From assembly GCA_947646735.1 (NCBI GenBank), contig CANTFK010000994.1, positions 620,001 to 684,000 on the forward strand: DNA of 64,000 nt, given 5' to 3'. Below, piece after piece: positions 1 through 10,843 of the stretch. The notes under the pieces are model-generated. The model ran no database searches. It was given only the letters and a program-made list of their open reading frames with translations, and was not told where the DNA came from. Source of the DNA: Peronospora farinosa (lineage: Eukaryota; Oomycota; Peronosporomycetes; Peronosporales; Peronosporaceae). The number at the start of each line of letters is the position of its first letter. Within the stretch, counting starts at the first letter, position 1. A program made the position numbers and the translations under genes.

Positions 1-654
1 AGGACGGCTAAGAGACACTTAGTTCGATGAAACTAAATAAAAGACTACGGAGTCGACCCGTTCTACGGAACTGGGGAAGGACTTCTAGCTGACAAGCAAT
101 AAGCTTAAGTGTTCAGAAAAGCAACGCACAGAGTGCAAGTTCAAGCTAGGAGCTACTAGGTTCAGAGAACCAACGCACGAAGTGCACAAGAGAAGCAAGC
201 CAGTATAGGCTTTTTCTCTACTGTAGGATTCAAAATGAAAACTGATTTTATTTACTCATTAAGATCTTTAGGAATAAACCTACCCTAAGTATCCTACACT
301 AGATTTAATCACTATAATAGTAAACTTAATAATAGCTATTATATGATGCAGACTTCTTGATTGGATGACGTGTCATCCAAACATCTGTGTATGATATACT
401 TAGTATGGCGATATCGTTTATCAAGTCCTACCCGATATGGTACGGTGTTACCGATACCGTACTTCCAAGCCCACAGTTTATACCTCCTCAAAGGAAAGTA
501 TAAGATATACAATGTGTATAATATGTTGGTTTACAAACGTGACGTAACTTTAAATATATATTTATCAAACCGTCATATATTTACTACCTTATGTCACGTT
601 GGGGGAGGATGCAACGGGGTTACACTTATACAACCGTCGTTTAGCCCCGTTACA
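1..654 (-). repeat. F1 LTR, left copy, cut by window edge
   Basis: This LTR belongs to the same family as the intact 639-bp LTRs at 41971 and 49359. It ends in CCCCGTTACA at 654, followed by the same C-rich stretch (polypurine tract on the minus strand) seen next to the intact element, so it is the 3' LTR of a minus-strand element. The first ~80 bases of the LTR lie outside the window. About 90 extra bases near 570-640, absent from the intact LTRs, include a second tract-plus-LTR-start-like sequence in the opposite orientation. Confidence 0.8.
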
Positions 655-2575
655 CCTCCCCCACCAGACTGACGTTCCTATAGAATGTCATGTGACACAT
701 TTCCTTTATGAGATAATGCTTTAGCGATCTTATAACGTCATGGTTGCTCACGGAACACATGACGCCTCCTGGCAATGGGTCAAAGACTCTTCGGGATCTC
801 CTTGAAGGAGATCTCGACAAAGCAACTGATTACAAAAGTGACGCCGTCTTCATAGGACGCGATGGGTCCCCACTTATTACACTTGAGTGTGAAGATGACA
901 CCAAATCCGTTCCCTATATGGTGCTGCGGATGCGCTAACAGCGTTACGTGATCCGCCTAAAGTTGTCAACGGTGACGGTTACCAACCTGATCGATGAGCA
1001 ACAACAACGGACCTTTGACACAATAGGAAGGTGCAAAGCGCCGGTCGAAGAATGCAACTAGACTTCAGGACCACCGGCAGCATAAGCTCAAGCCACTCAA
1101 TGTGTAAAAGCGCCTCAAGGAGGTATTTGGTCAGAACCTATCAGGATAGGTCATTGGGTTGAATTCACTTCACCTGAGGATGTCGCTAGGCGAACGGCTC
1201 TTCTACAACGGTATCTAGAACCCCAGACCACCACGCAAAGCCAATACTTGGCACGCATGACTAGACAAGCACGTGGTGAACCAGCTCCTCTTCTATAGTG
1301 GTTTCATTCTTTACTTCGCGGGCGTGACCAAGGAGGAAGAGGATATGACATTTAGCCGCTGGGCGCACTATGCGCGACGATTGAGCAGCATATGGGCTCT
1401 ACGAGCAAGTGTCGACATGGCGGACGTTCTTCTCGAACGGAAAATGCGTTACGGCTACAATAAACGGAAGGCCAAAGGCAAGTTGCGGTCACAACAAACG
1501 CAATATGCATCTGTTACGCAGCACTCAAGTGCTTCGGCTACTCCTGTAGCCGCGACTTCAGGACAAGCCGAGGTCGTGAGATCGCCCGCCCTTACTACTA
1601 CGGGTGAGTAACGCCATTGGTCACAAGATGACCCTGAGCGCGACATTCGAAAACATCATCGACGAAAGGGCAATCTTGCCGAAGAGATACCTCAACTTCT
1701 CATGAGTTCCAAAACGCGGAATATTCACGTCACTTCACCAGATATTGTTTTTGACCATGAAGACGGCGCTTCCGGAGAAGTTTTTAAACATGGAACTGAA
1801 GGTTCCCCTGCTCATCGAGAAATTCTGGTGGCGGCCGGTGAATCGGCGGAAGCTCACGCTGATTTATTGCAGGAGGTGAAGAGTCTCCGTGAGACTTTGG
1901 TACAGACGCAGCCACGTCTACATATATTAAAATAGCAACAATCTCGGTTGGAGGGACAACTGGATCTTCTAGTTTGGATTCCAAGGTCTACGGTAGCGCC
2001 GACTTCCTTGGCGCAAGCGCCTCCACATTCACGTGGCTCGGATCCTGATAATGTCTAAGTCGCTTAACGTAAAACACGGGGTGTGTACGCATTTTACGCG
2101 GCATTTTCAGTGAATACGCCAGGACCTTATTAGCCATGACCGTAAACGGCTTCATAAAACGTAGGCGCAACTTTGTCTATAAGTCAGCTGATACCCTCAT
2201 AACACTCAATACAGCTTTTTCCTTTAGAATCCGCTTGTTGTATTAACTTATCTTGGCTATCAGCCATTGAGTCACGCACATGTCGTATGACATTTATGCG
2301 CATCGTAAAAAACGCGCTAGTCTGTTTTTTAAGGTAGCAGGGACGACATCATCAAGCCCAAAATTCGCGCCTGAATCACTGCATATCCCATCGCTAAAGT
2401 CAGGATGACACAAGCTTGCAGGGGGAGGTCACCTCCAAGCTTGTCCCATCGCTAAAGTCAGGAGATGACAGGATGGCACAAGCTTGGAGGTGACCTCCCC
2501 CTTCAAGCCCTAAGCCACATAGTGGTAGCGTTTCTGAAACTCGTGGGTGTGTGCCCATGCAACGAGGCTACAAAA
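655..2575 (-). mobile_element. Decayed F1 internal remnant: antisense ORF fragments and pol 3' end
   Basis: Plus-strand pieces at 759-938, 1273-1611 and 1702-1935 are broken versions of the antisense ORF of the intact F1 element (shared start MTPPG, TLRDL, later the AHYARRLSS region and a coiled-coil end). On the minus strand, 1784-1984 matches the linker before the chromodomain ([14 protein letters not shown]). 1988-2170 matches the integrase C-terminal domain (RTHPVFYV). About 2510-2560 still resembles integrase (remnant of HPRVPLTL). Multiple stops and frameshifts make every piece non-functional. A fold-back duplication sits at ~2400-2510. Confidence 0.75.
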
Positions 2576-3176
2576 TAGCTGGATAAATATATTTAAAGTT
2601 ACGTCACGTTTGTAAACCAACATATTACACACATTGTATATCTTATACTTTCCTTTGAGGAGGTATAAACTGTGGGCTTGGAAGTACGGTATCGGTAACA
2701 CCGTACCATATCGGGTAGGACTTGATAAACGATATCGCCATACTAAGTATATCATACACAGATGTTTGGATGACACGTCATCCAATCAAGAAGTCTGCAT
2801 CATATAATAGCTATTATTAAGTTTACTATTATAGTGATTAAATCTAGTGTAGGATACTTAGGGTAGGTTTATTCCTAAAGATCTTAATGAGTAAATAAAA
2901 TCAGTTTTCATTTTGAATCCTACAGTAGAGAAAAAGCCTATACTGGCTTGCTTCTCTTGTGCACTTCGTGCGTTGGTTCTCTGAACCTAGTAGCTCCTAG
3001 CTTGAACTTGCACTCTGTGCGTTGCTTTTCTGAACACTTAAGCTTATTGCTTGTCAGCTAGAAGTCCTTCCCCAGTTCCGTAGAACGGGTCGACTCCGTA
3101 GTCTTTTATTTAGTTTCATTGAACTAAGTGTCTTTTAGCCGTCCTTTATTTAGATCTCCAATATTAAGTAACTTTA
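2576..3176 (+). repeat. F1 LTR, inverted copy, 5'-truncated and split by the F2 element
   Basis: The sequence is the near-identical reverse complement of 1-571, for example the segment around GACGTGTCATCC and the arm ending AGCCGTCCT at 3145. It lacks the first ~80 bases of the LTR and joins directly to an integrase fragment. The missing last ~45 bases of the LTR reappear at 10798-10843 (AGAGCTGTGTAGCTTTGTTA, compare AGAGCTGTGCAGCTCCGCTACA in the intact LTR). The F2 element therefore inserted into this LTR. Confidence 0.8.
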
Positions 3177-3518
3177 TGTAACGGGGGTAGAGCGTACCGT
3201 CACTAGCTCACACGTGCGCTTGAGGAAGACTCAAGCCCAAGTATTATGTATTAAGTATTGTTAACTCTGATTTTTATTTGTTTTTATTTGTAGTAGTTAC
3301 GAAGATTTTTAAGTCGCAATAAATACGACAGTGTTCCCGCCTTTCGGGAACCACTATTTTTCAGGTTGATTTATCATTGGTCCATATTGGTACTTTAGGT
3401 CCCAATGATAAACCAATAATAAATTGCCACGCTGTACCCGCTATTCGGGCACATCCTCTGCCTACAAATGTAATTTCTTATTTCTGTTACTGTTAATTAT
3501 GCAATGTGACCCATTACA
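3177..3518 (-). repeat. F2 3' LTR
   Basis: Starts TGTAACGGGGG and ends CCCATTACA. It pairs with 10460-10792, including the shared segments TCAGGTTGATTTATCATTGG and AAGTCGCAATAAATACGACA. The next bases on the plus strand are TCACCCCC, the complement of a polypurine tract. Confidence 0.85.
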
Positions 3519-3529
3519 TCACCCCCTTC

Positions 3530-4963
3530 TTAAGGCAGCACTTACCAACCGTGAGTAATCAATTGTCGAAACTTCAACGTTTACAACAGCAACAAGCAAT
3601 GTCCAAACACACGACTCTCAACACTGCAGCAATCCCATGCACCATCAGAGGGAGTTCAAGGGCACTCCCGCTGACGCACATGGCGCAACAACTCGTACCT
3701 TGGACACTGTATAACTTGTCCGAAGCTCACGCTCCGAACTCACTGGAAACGATGCAGGACTACTTCCGGCGTTTTCGTAAACTGCGTAGAAAGAGTCTTG
3801 ATGTAATTGGATACGATTCCATGTAACGTTCTTGGTGCGCCTTCATCCGACGTTGGAATCGGATGCTCGAGGATGGTAGCAGCTTCCAACTGTGGCTCGT
3901 CAACCAAGAGGAACTTCGTGCCGATCGCTCCATCGGCGCGCTACGCAAAGGGTGTGTAAGAATGATTGGAAAGTGGACCGCCTCTGCTTTGTCCATGTAA
4001 GCGAAGGATGCCAATCTTGAGACTCAAAAACGAGTCTATCTCACGATGACTGACGACGACAAATCGCTGAGGTCTACTTAGCGAACGGGATCGAAGTTGG
4101 ATTGCGAAATATGAGCGAAGTCTGAGTAAACACAGAACTGCAGTTATTCGAACCTCACTGGCAACACCGCTCGCGACAGCGAAGTCGATATTCGCTGGAT
4201 AATTAGCGCATGGCAGCGACACGCTCGCCTGCCCGTCCCGCTACGCGATTCTCGTATATGGTCGTGGTGATATGTAGTCACCACGACGTTCTCATTCACG
4301 TCATCGTTCCCGTTCTCGACAGCGTGGTTCACCTCACCGTTCGCGTTTATCACGAGAGCATTCTCATTCGCGCTTGCATTGGAGTAGCCCGACTACACAG
4401 TCTCGTATGACTGAACAACATCTGTAACGTCACGAAGGAGAGATAAACGCGACTCCCACGTATCCTGCTCGGGTGGGAATCCAGCCCAGCGTACACTATA
4501 CCTGCGCGCGGTTGAAACCGCGTGCTTCTCATGATCCAACTGTAACACTGCTTGGGAGGGTGCCCGTGACCCACAATGCGATCTACAATCCATCGTACCT
4601 GTCCTTACGCATCCAAAAGCGGTGTTGGGCCCACGTGACGGTAATGCTGGGGTCTTGGTTGCCCAGGACGATGTTTGTCAGTCCGTAAACAAGGCTGCCG
4701 ATGATCAGCTGGAGGATGAGGATGCTCTTGCGCGTACTGCCCAGGCGGAGAAGACTGCGAGTAAGAACCGGAATTCAAACCGTGAACTGCTCGAACGGGT
4801 GAGGATTATGGAGCTCCAGGTTCTTGGTTGTGTACAGACGGCATCGCAACCGCGCCCGATGTCATCGGCGCGTCGAGGACGGCGGGAAGGACGATCGACT
4901 AACGGACCCTGGAGCCGGCATCGGAGCCAAGCCGTGAAGCGTAGCCGGGCGATATTCCTTTAG
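3530..4963 (+). pseudogene. F2 antisense ORF remnant (Trp motif, RS-rich part, coiled coil)
   Basis: Plus-strand frames lie opposite to F2 pol. One frame is open from next to the LTR to a stop at 3824. In the same frame just past it comes SWCAFIRRWN (3830-3859), which recurs as SWTAFVLRWN in F4 and SWNAFI in F3. Around 4270-4390 one frame is Arg/Ser-rich (SHSRHRSRSRQR). 4622-4963 holds an acidic stretch and a heptad-like segment (NRELLERVRIMELQVL). The order matches the intact F1 antisense ORF. Broken by stops and frameshifts. No function is assigned. Confidence 0.55.
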
Positions 4964-6450
4964 CCGCCCGGCGTAGAACGTCGGATGGAGTCGCAATGAT
5001 GAGGGAACATCTAGTGTATAAGCGACGCTGATTGTCTCCAAAACCTTGAATGAACCGATGAAGCGTGGCGCGAGTTTAATCGCGCCTAGGTTAGTAACCG
5101 CTGAATCCCTTAGACCCTCTGTAGACAATAACACACGATCGCCTTTCTCAAACTTGCTCATGTTCTTTCTGCCATGTTTTTCAGCGTTCTCTTTCTGCTG
5201 GTCTACCGAAGACTGTAGTGCGTCTAGTACAAACCGGATGATGGCTTGACGTTAAAGTATAAACTCTGACACAGCCATGTCATTTATTGGTCGCGCCGAC
5301 TCAATCGGCGCGTAGTTGGCAGTGGGCGAACGCTTGCCCGAATACATGTGACTTAATGTCTACGCAGTCCATCGAGCTAATGGGGACGCCACATCACGTG
5401 GCGTCTACGCAGCAGTCTTTGCCTTGGATCGGGTTACTAAATTCGCGCTCAAAATACCGTGAGCTGCGTTTGGTCCTTGTTTATCACCTTTATCCCCTTC
5501 AGAGTGGAGCTACTAGGTGCCGTGGGTCGCCCCACGGCAAGGAGAGTAGGACTCGAGGGTGACGAGCCGAATCCTAAAAAAATGGCGTCATCTCTGCTGA
5601 TGCGTGTACGGCGTTGTTGAGAGCGAGCTCAGCAAGTGGTAAAAATGCACTCCAACTTGTAAATGACGTAGCGTAACTTCAAAGAACGTCTTTGAGGACC
5701 CAGTTCACGCGCTCGATTTGCCCATCCGCTTCCAGATGGGCCGCTGTCGACATCTGCAGTTTTGTCCCGAGAAGCTCGAATAGTGACGTCCAAAATGCGG
5801 ATATGAATCGCGGATCACGGTCCGAAACAATGATTTTTGGCAGGCCATGATGACGGAACTCTGCTTCAATAAAGTGCGTCTCGGTCACTGCCGCGGGGAC
5901 CTAAGCGTGAAAAACACAAGATGTGTCATCTTGCCAAATATGTCAGCGAAAACCTGGATACCTGTTCGAGCTTGAATATCGATCACGAGCCCGAAGATGA
6001 AGTCCATAGAAACTGATCGCCAGACCTCGGCTGCAATCGAATGCAATCGACAACGGTCGCAGGGGAGCCCGCGACGATCAATATGGTTTCACACGCTGGC
6101 AGATTTTGCACGTTCGAATTCAGTTGCGTACCCACTTATACATGTGGGGCCAGAAAAAGCCTCGAGATACAGCCGCGGAAGTCTTTTCGCGGCCTAAATG
6201 GCCACCAGCCGGGTCATCATGATACTCGTGGAGGATTCCTGCACGCAAATCCATGTCGTTGGCAATCACCGTGCAAGGAGCATCGAATTGATCGATGCTG
6301 CAAATCTTCGTCTACACTGTATCGATGAATATTATCGCCTAGTTCGTGATTAAGCTCCCGGTGCAACATCGCTGGGAACACGCAGATAATCGACAATGTC
6401 CGCATAATATGATATAGTCTTGTACGCTGCGACGATCGTGTCAAATAAAG
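4393..6450 (-). pseudogene. F2 integrase and chromodomain, degenerate
   Basis: 5679-5888 carries the integrase core signature VSDRDPRF followed by a FWTSLFELLGTKLQMST-like run and a decayed ERVN segment. 4862-5161 is the C-terminal domain (KLAPRFIGSFKV, LHPTFYAGRL). 4393-4593 is a chromodomain-like end (YSVRWAGFPPEQDTWE). The N-terminal zinc-binding part, expected at ~5900-6450, is too eroded to define. Several frameshifts separate these parts. Confidence 0.75.
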
Positions 6451-6556
6451 ACAGCTCGGGTGTGACCCGAGTTAGATTCAGCGATACACTCATCGCACAT
6501 TGATTATCATCATCGTCGTCACCAGTAGCCTGACGATTCAAAGCAGTACGAGGATC

Positions 6557-8000
6557 TTAGTCGGGGCGTCGTGAAAGAGCGTCGGCGAGAATATTGGTCT
6601 TGACTGGCTTGTAATGTACGACGAAGTTGTGCTCGGAGAAGAATGATTTCCATCGTGCCATCCGTTGCGACAGGTGTGGACTCTTCATCGCTGTTCTCAG
6701 CGATGCATGGTCGGTATACAAAGCAAATTTACGTTCACCAAGCAGATGCACGCGAAACTTGATGATTGCGTAGCGCATCGCTAGCAACTCCTTGTCGTGA
6801 ACCGGATAGTTCTTCTCAACTGGCTTCATCTGTCGCGACTGGTAGTTCACGACTAGTTAACGACCCTCATCATCAAATTGCATGAGGGCACAACCGATTG
6901 AGAATCACTGGCATCGCATACCACGTGGAACGGCTAGGAGTCGTCTGGTAGGACCAGCACTGGCGCTAACGCTAGGCTCTTCTTCACTGCTTCGAAAGCT
7001 GCTTGGTACTCGGGAAGCCACGAACACGTGGCGTCTTTCTTCAAGAGTGACGACAAAGCTGTATAGAACCAGCATAATCTTTTGTACACTTGTGCAAGTA
7101 ATAGTCAAGCCGAGCCATTGGCGCAACTCCGTAGGGATCTTGAGTGTGGACCAAGAACAGATGGACGACACCTTCTCTGGATCAGCTAGAACTCCCGATT
7201 ACTCACATAGCAACCCAACACCGGAATCTCCGGTGCACAAAAGACACACTTTTTGAGATTCGCATACAACTTGTTGTCTTGCACAACTTGAAACACCTGT
7301 TTCAAATGTTGAAGGTGAGCTTGGACATCTCTGAGGTTGCCCTCAGCGCGACTGTGGACGAAGATGTCGTCGAGATAACTCGGAGCAAAGTTACGAAGTG
7401 GTCTTACCAATTGAGACATCATGCGATTGAAGGTGTCCGGAGCGTTCTTCAATCCTTGTGGCATAACCAGCCACTTCCATAACATACCACTCGGGGTGCT
7501 CACCGCGGTGAGTAGGTATGTCGCTCGGTCGCATCAAAATCTGGTCCAAGCCATCGGTCACTGAGAATGACACTGAAGATGACATTTTCTGGCATGGAAT
7601 TCAGCACCATGTCTTTCCTGGGAATAGGCGTTTGTGCTGAAATAGTGGCATCATTTAGCTTTGTAAGCGCATGAACTATCCGCCAGCCTCCCTTAGCCTT
7701 CTTCACGCAGAAGGTCAGACTCGAATGTGATGAGATACTCTCACGCACATGACCCGCCTTGCGGCGGCCTTCGAAGAATGCGTCAATAGATTCTACTTGA
7801 TCTCGAGGCAACGGCCACTACCGTGTCACACAATAATTGGACCCTGGCACGAGATCAATCTCGTGCCGAACACCACGATCAGAAGGAAGTTTAGCCGGGA
7901 TCTTGTCCGGGAACACGTCTGCGTACTCACGAGCAATGTAGTAGACAGGGTTACCAGACTCTCGCAGAGCCTCCCATGACTGTGTGATGCAAACCTTTCT
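6557..8000 (-). pseudogene. F2 reverse transcriptase / RNase H, degenerate
   Basis: 7500-7811 contains the RT start region ([24 protein letters not shown]). 7186-7503 carries the polymerase motif [10 protein letters not shown] and [10 protein letters not shown]. 6557-6850 is the RNase H/tether region ([42 protein letters not shown]). These blocks are standard in gypsy pol. They are split over three frames with in-frame stops, so no intact polymerase is encoded. Confidence 0.8.
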
Positions 8001-8536
8001 TTACGCGCTGACTTCGGCTTAGCGCTTCGAGGACGCTACATATGCTCCGCGTTCTTCACGGTGAACCACCTCGTTAATGATCATACACACTTGTCCACAG
8101 TGACTCCCTAAAGGTCACGTAAAAAATTTGTAATCGAAACGCGTACTCACGACTTCATTGCATTGCCGTATTTGTGGACTACCTTTCACGTACACGATAG
8201 CGTGGGCACATTCCAACGCTAAATTCTCGATGCTGTTGTCCCCTTCGTGCTTCTAGGTACTACTCGAAGATGGCGAACCGCAGTCAGGTGATAAATCATC
8301 ACCCCCCCCCTCTAGGCACTGGATGTCCTCATCCATAATGCCGGAAACACTTAACGGGAGTAGCCCAAACTCGACCGTCGACACTTGATTCGGAAGCTCT
8401 TTCTCGGCGCCGTAAACCCGTGTGGGAGCCCCTGCTCACCACAATGTGTCCATGTGGGAATCTCAATTCGACCACAGTGGGTGATGATGGGAACGTCGGT
8501 TCGGCCATCATGCTCTCGCGTGGTACTTCTGCCCGT

Positions 8537-9364
8537 TTATGTTGTACTCGTGTGGGAGCCCCTGCTCACACACAATAGGTGCAGATGGGAACCCCTGATC
8601 AACCACAATAGGTGCAGATGGGAACCCCTGCTCAACCACGATAGGTTCAAATGATAACCCCGGTCAATTACTGCATTCACGTATGGGAGCCTCTGTTCAA
8701 ACGCGTAATGGACGCGCGAGAACCCTTGTTCGACCGCGTCGTCCTCGTCGTTCTCCTCGCTGTGTAGCGAGGATTCACTGGCACTTGTGTCTCGAAGAAA
8801 AGTATAAGCAGTGCAGAGAGGTCCATCGCTCGTTCTATGCACCGACAGCGTCGTGACATCACGATCCACGACTGTGACGTTCATCCAGTCACTTGGAGAC
8901 ACCAAGAGATGGGTAAACACTTCACTGACATCGAACTTGCGTCGACGTATCACTGGTCTAGCTAACCAGTCGATCTGGGGCTTATTGCGTGCCAACCGTG
9001 GCATGCCCAGTATGCAATCGAATGCATAATTCATCGTGATCACCATGAAATCATCAATACTGCGGAAACCGTCAAACTTGTACGGCAACGACACTTCGCG
9101 CCGCGATACGCGGTGTGAATTCCCATAAGGTAACTTGACGACGACTTGGGTAGGTCCCTCATGGACCTGAATGATGGAAGGCAGCATTGATAAACAAGAT
9201 TTACGAAAGAAATTATTCGTTGCTCCTGAGTCCAGGAGTGCTCGCAGAGGTCGTCGGACGCTGGCGACATGTAAACTGACAATAATCAAACTTGAATCAC
9301 CACTCGTAGTGGTGGCATTTGATCTTGCGCGCAGCGTAGGAGGACTAAAAAATTGAGCTGCCAC
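8537..9364 (-). pseudogene. F2 retropepsin-like protease with tandem-repeat tail
   Basis: A 275-codon frame carries the aspartic protease motif LLDSGATNNF and the later ILGMPRL...DW block. The C-terminal part contains at least three ~30-nt tandem repeats (8555-8650), giving repeated RGSHLHLL peptides. The frame is open but isolated from gag and RT by stops, so I treat it as a surviving piece of a dead polyprotein. Similar variable spacers sit between protease and RT in F1 and F3. Confidence 0.7.
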
Positions 9365-9605
9365 CGGGGGACCCGGGTCTCCATTCCAATCAGTAGGGTG
9401 CCCTGCACCTACTGGTGCCGACTGTTATTTGGACGTGCGGCCGGTAAAACAGCAACCCCATGATGGGCGTCCACTACTTGCACCGATATCGGCGCTGGCG
9501 TACGGTAATCAGCCGGGCTTGCGACAACGAAAGCAAACCATTTGACGCCCGGTACGAGCGTCACCCTTATGAGGAATTCACGTCGTCGGTCACCCGACGA
9601 CTCAA

Positions 9606-10230
9606 TCACGTCGATCTCCATAGGTTCTGAACCAGAAGGCCGAGGAACGGTGACGACCGAGGGTTTAGCATAGGCCTTTGTACACGGAGGGCAATAGCCA
9701 ATGCCTCCTCCAATGTATAAGGCTCCGCGCGATCGAGCGATAAGCGGGTCTGCCCCTTACGCATACCATCCACAAAGACATTCACCTGCGTGTACATGTC
9801 CATGGATGCGTGATAATACACGGCCCCATATGCCTAGCCATCTGCACGTAGTCACGCATCGCTATTTTACCCTGTAGCTTCGACAGGAATCTTGAGCGTA
9901 CCAATTTCTCCTCTTGCGGTGGCTCGAAAGCAAGACGAAGATCGTCCTGGATGGTATCCAGGGTGGGGAACGCGTGCTCGTCCACAATGAGCTTACATTG
10001 GACCCACTCCTTGGCTTTTCCAATGAGGTGGAAAAGCCAAGGAAGAGGACCTTCGCTCGGGTGCCTCAAGAAGTCTCGAGGCGATGGCGATATCAACTTC
10101 TCGAAACCACCGATTCAGCGACAAACGGTTCTTATTCTCCTGAGTAGGAGAAGGTTTCCATCTTCATGGCATCATTCCGTTAAGGTCGCGAGGGAGTTAA
10201 ACCTCGCCGATTGGATTCGGTAAGCTCGCG
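9606..10230 (-). pseudogene. F2 gag, degenerate
   Basis: Fragments at 9782-10096 and 9606-9821 resemble the retrotransposon gag capsid region ([47 protein letters not shown]). The matching F1 and F3 gag blocks contain AREWAL and FKARLKHTFEPP. Frameshifts and stops separate the pieces. No zinc knuckle can be made out. Confidence 0.65.
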
Positions 10231-10459
10231 TGCCATAAACTCATGTATGGCGAGACGTTGTCCATCACGATTCGCTGATCTCATCAGCGACGCGACGAAT
10301 GCCCTCCCAATGTCGCCGCAAGGCGATCAAGGGTATCTACTTAAACACCATTGAGATGGGGGAAGATCGCGTGCCCCAGCAATAAATCTGGAGCGTCAAA
10401 GTACGACGATTCGCTCGTCCCAAGCTCGGACATAGGAAGGACTACAGAAAGCTATCAGG

Positions 10460-10792
10460 TGTAGCGGGGGTAGAACGTACCGTCACTAGCCACACGTGCG
10501 CTTGAGGAAGACTCAAGCCCAAGTATTATGTATTAAATACTGTTAGCTCTGATTTTTATTTGTGTAATAATTCGTACTAATTACAAAGATTTTTAAGTCG
10601 CAATAAATACGACAGTGCTCCCGCTTTTCGGGAACCACACAATTTCAGGTTGATTTATCATTGGTCCATATTGGGACTTTAGGCTTTAATGATAGACCAA
10701 CAATACATTGCCACCGCTATTCGAGCACAGCACCTGCCTACATATAATTGTTTATTTATGTTAATGTTATGTGTGTAATGTGGCCCATTACA
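10460..10792 (-). repeat. F2 5' LTR
   Basis: Starts TGTAGCGGGGG and ends CCCATTACA. It pairs with 3177-3518. On the minus strand the sequence just downstream reads CCTGATAGC, a decayed form of the TGGTAGCA primer-binding start used by F1 and F3. Confidence 0.8.
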
Positions 10793-10797
10793 CTTTT

Positions 10798-10843
10798 GGC
10801 CTCTAGAGTCTTTCTCTAATTACAGAGCTGTGTAGCTTTGTTA
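10798..10843 (+). repeat. Distal end of the F1 LTR interrupted by F2
   Basis: The sequence resembles the last ~45 bases of the F1 LTR (AGAGCTGTGTAGCTTTGTTA against AGAGCTGTGCAGCTCCGCTACA). Added to 2576-3176 it restores an LTR of nearly normal total length. Confidence 0.6.

Larger units (their letters stand above)
3177..10792 (-). mobile_element. F2: decayed Ty3/gypsy chromodomain retrotransposon, complete end to end
   Basis: LTRs of 342 bp (3177-3518) and 333 bp (10460-10792) are clearly similar and both run TGTA...TTACA. Flanking pentamers are CTTTA (3172-3176) and CTTTT (10793-10797), a target duplication with one change. Minus-strand coding order is gag, protease, RT, RNase H, integrase, chromodomain, which is Ty3/gypsy order. 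All frames carry many stops, so the copy is old. An antisense coiled-coil frame lies beside the 3' LTR. Confidence 0.85.

Noticed and set aside
8540..8660. Tandem ~30-nt repeats considered as a CRISPR-like array
   Set aside because: They lie in frame in a retrotransposon protease gene, have no distinct spacers, and the genome is eukaryotic.
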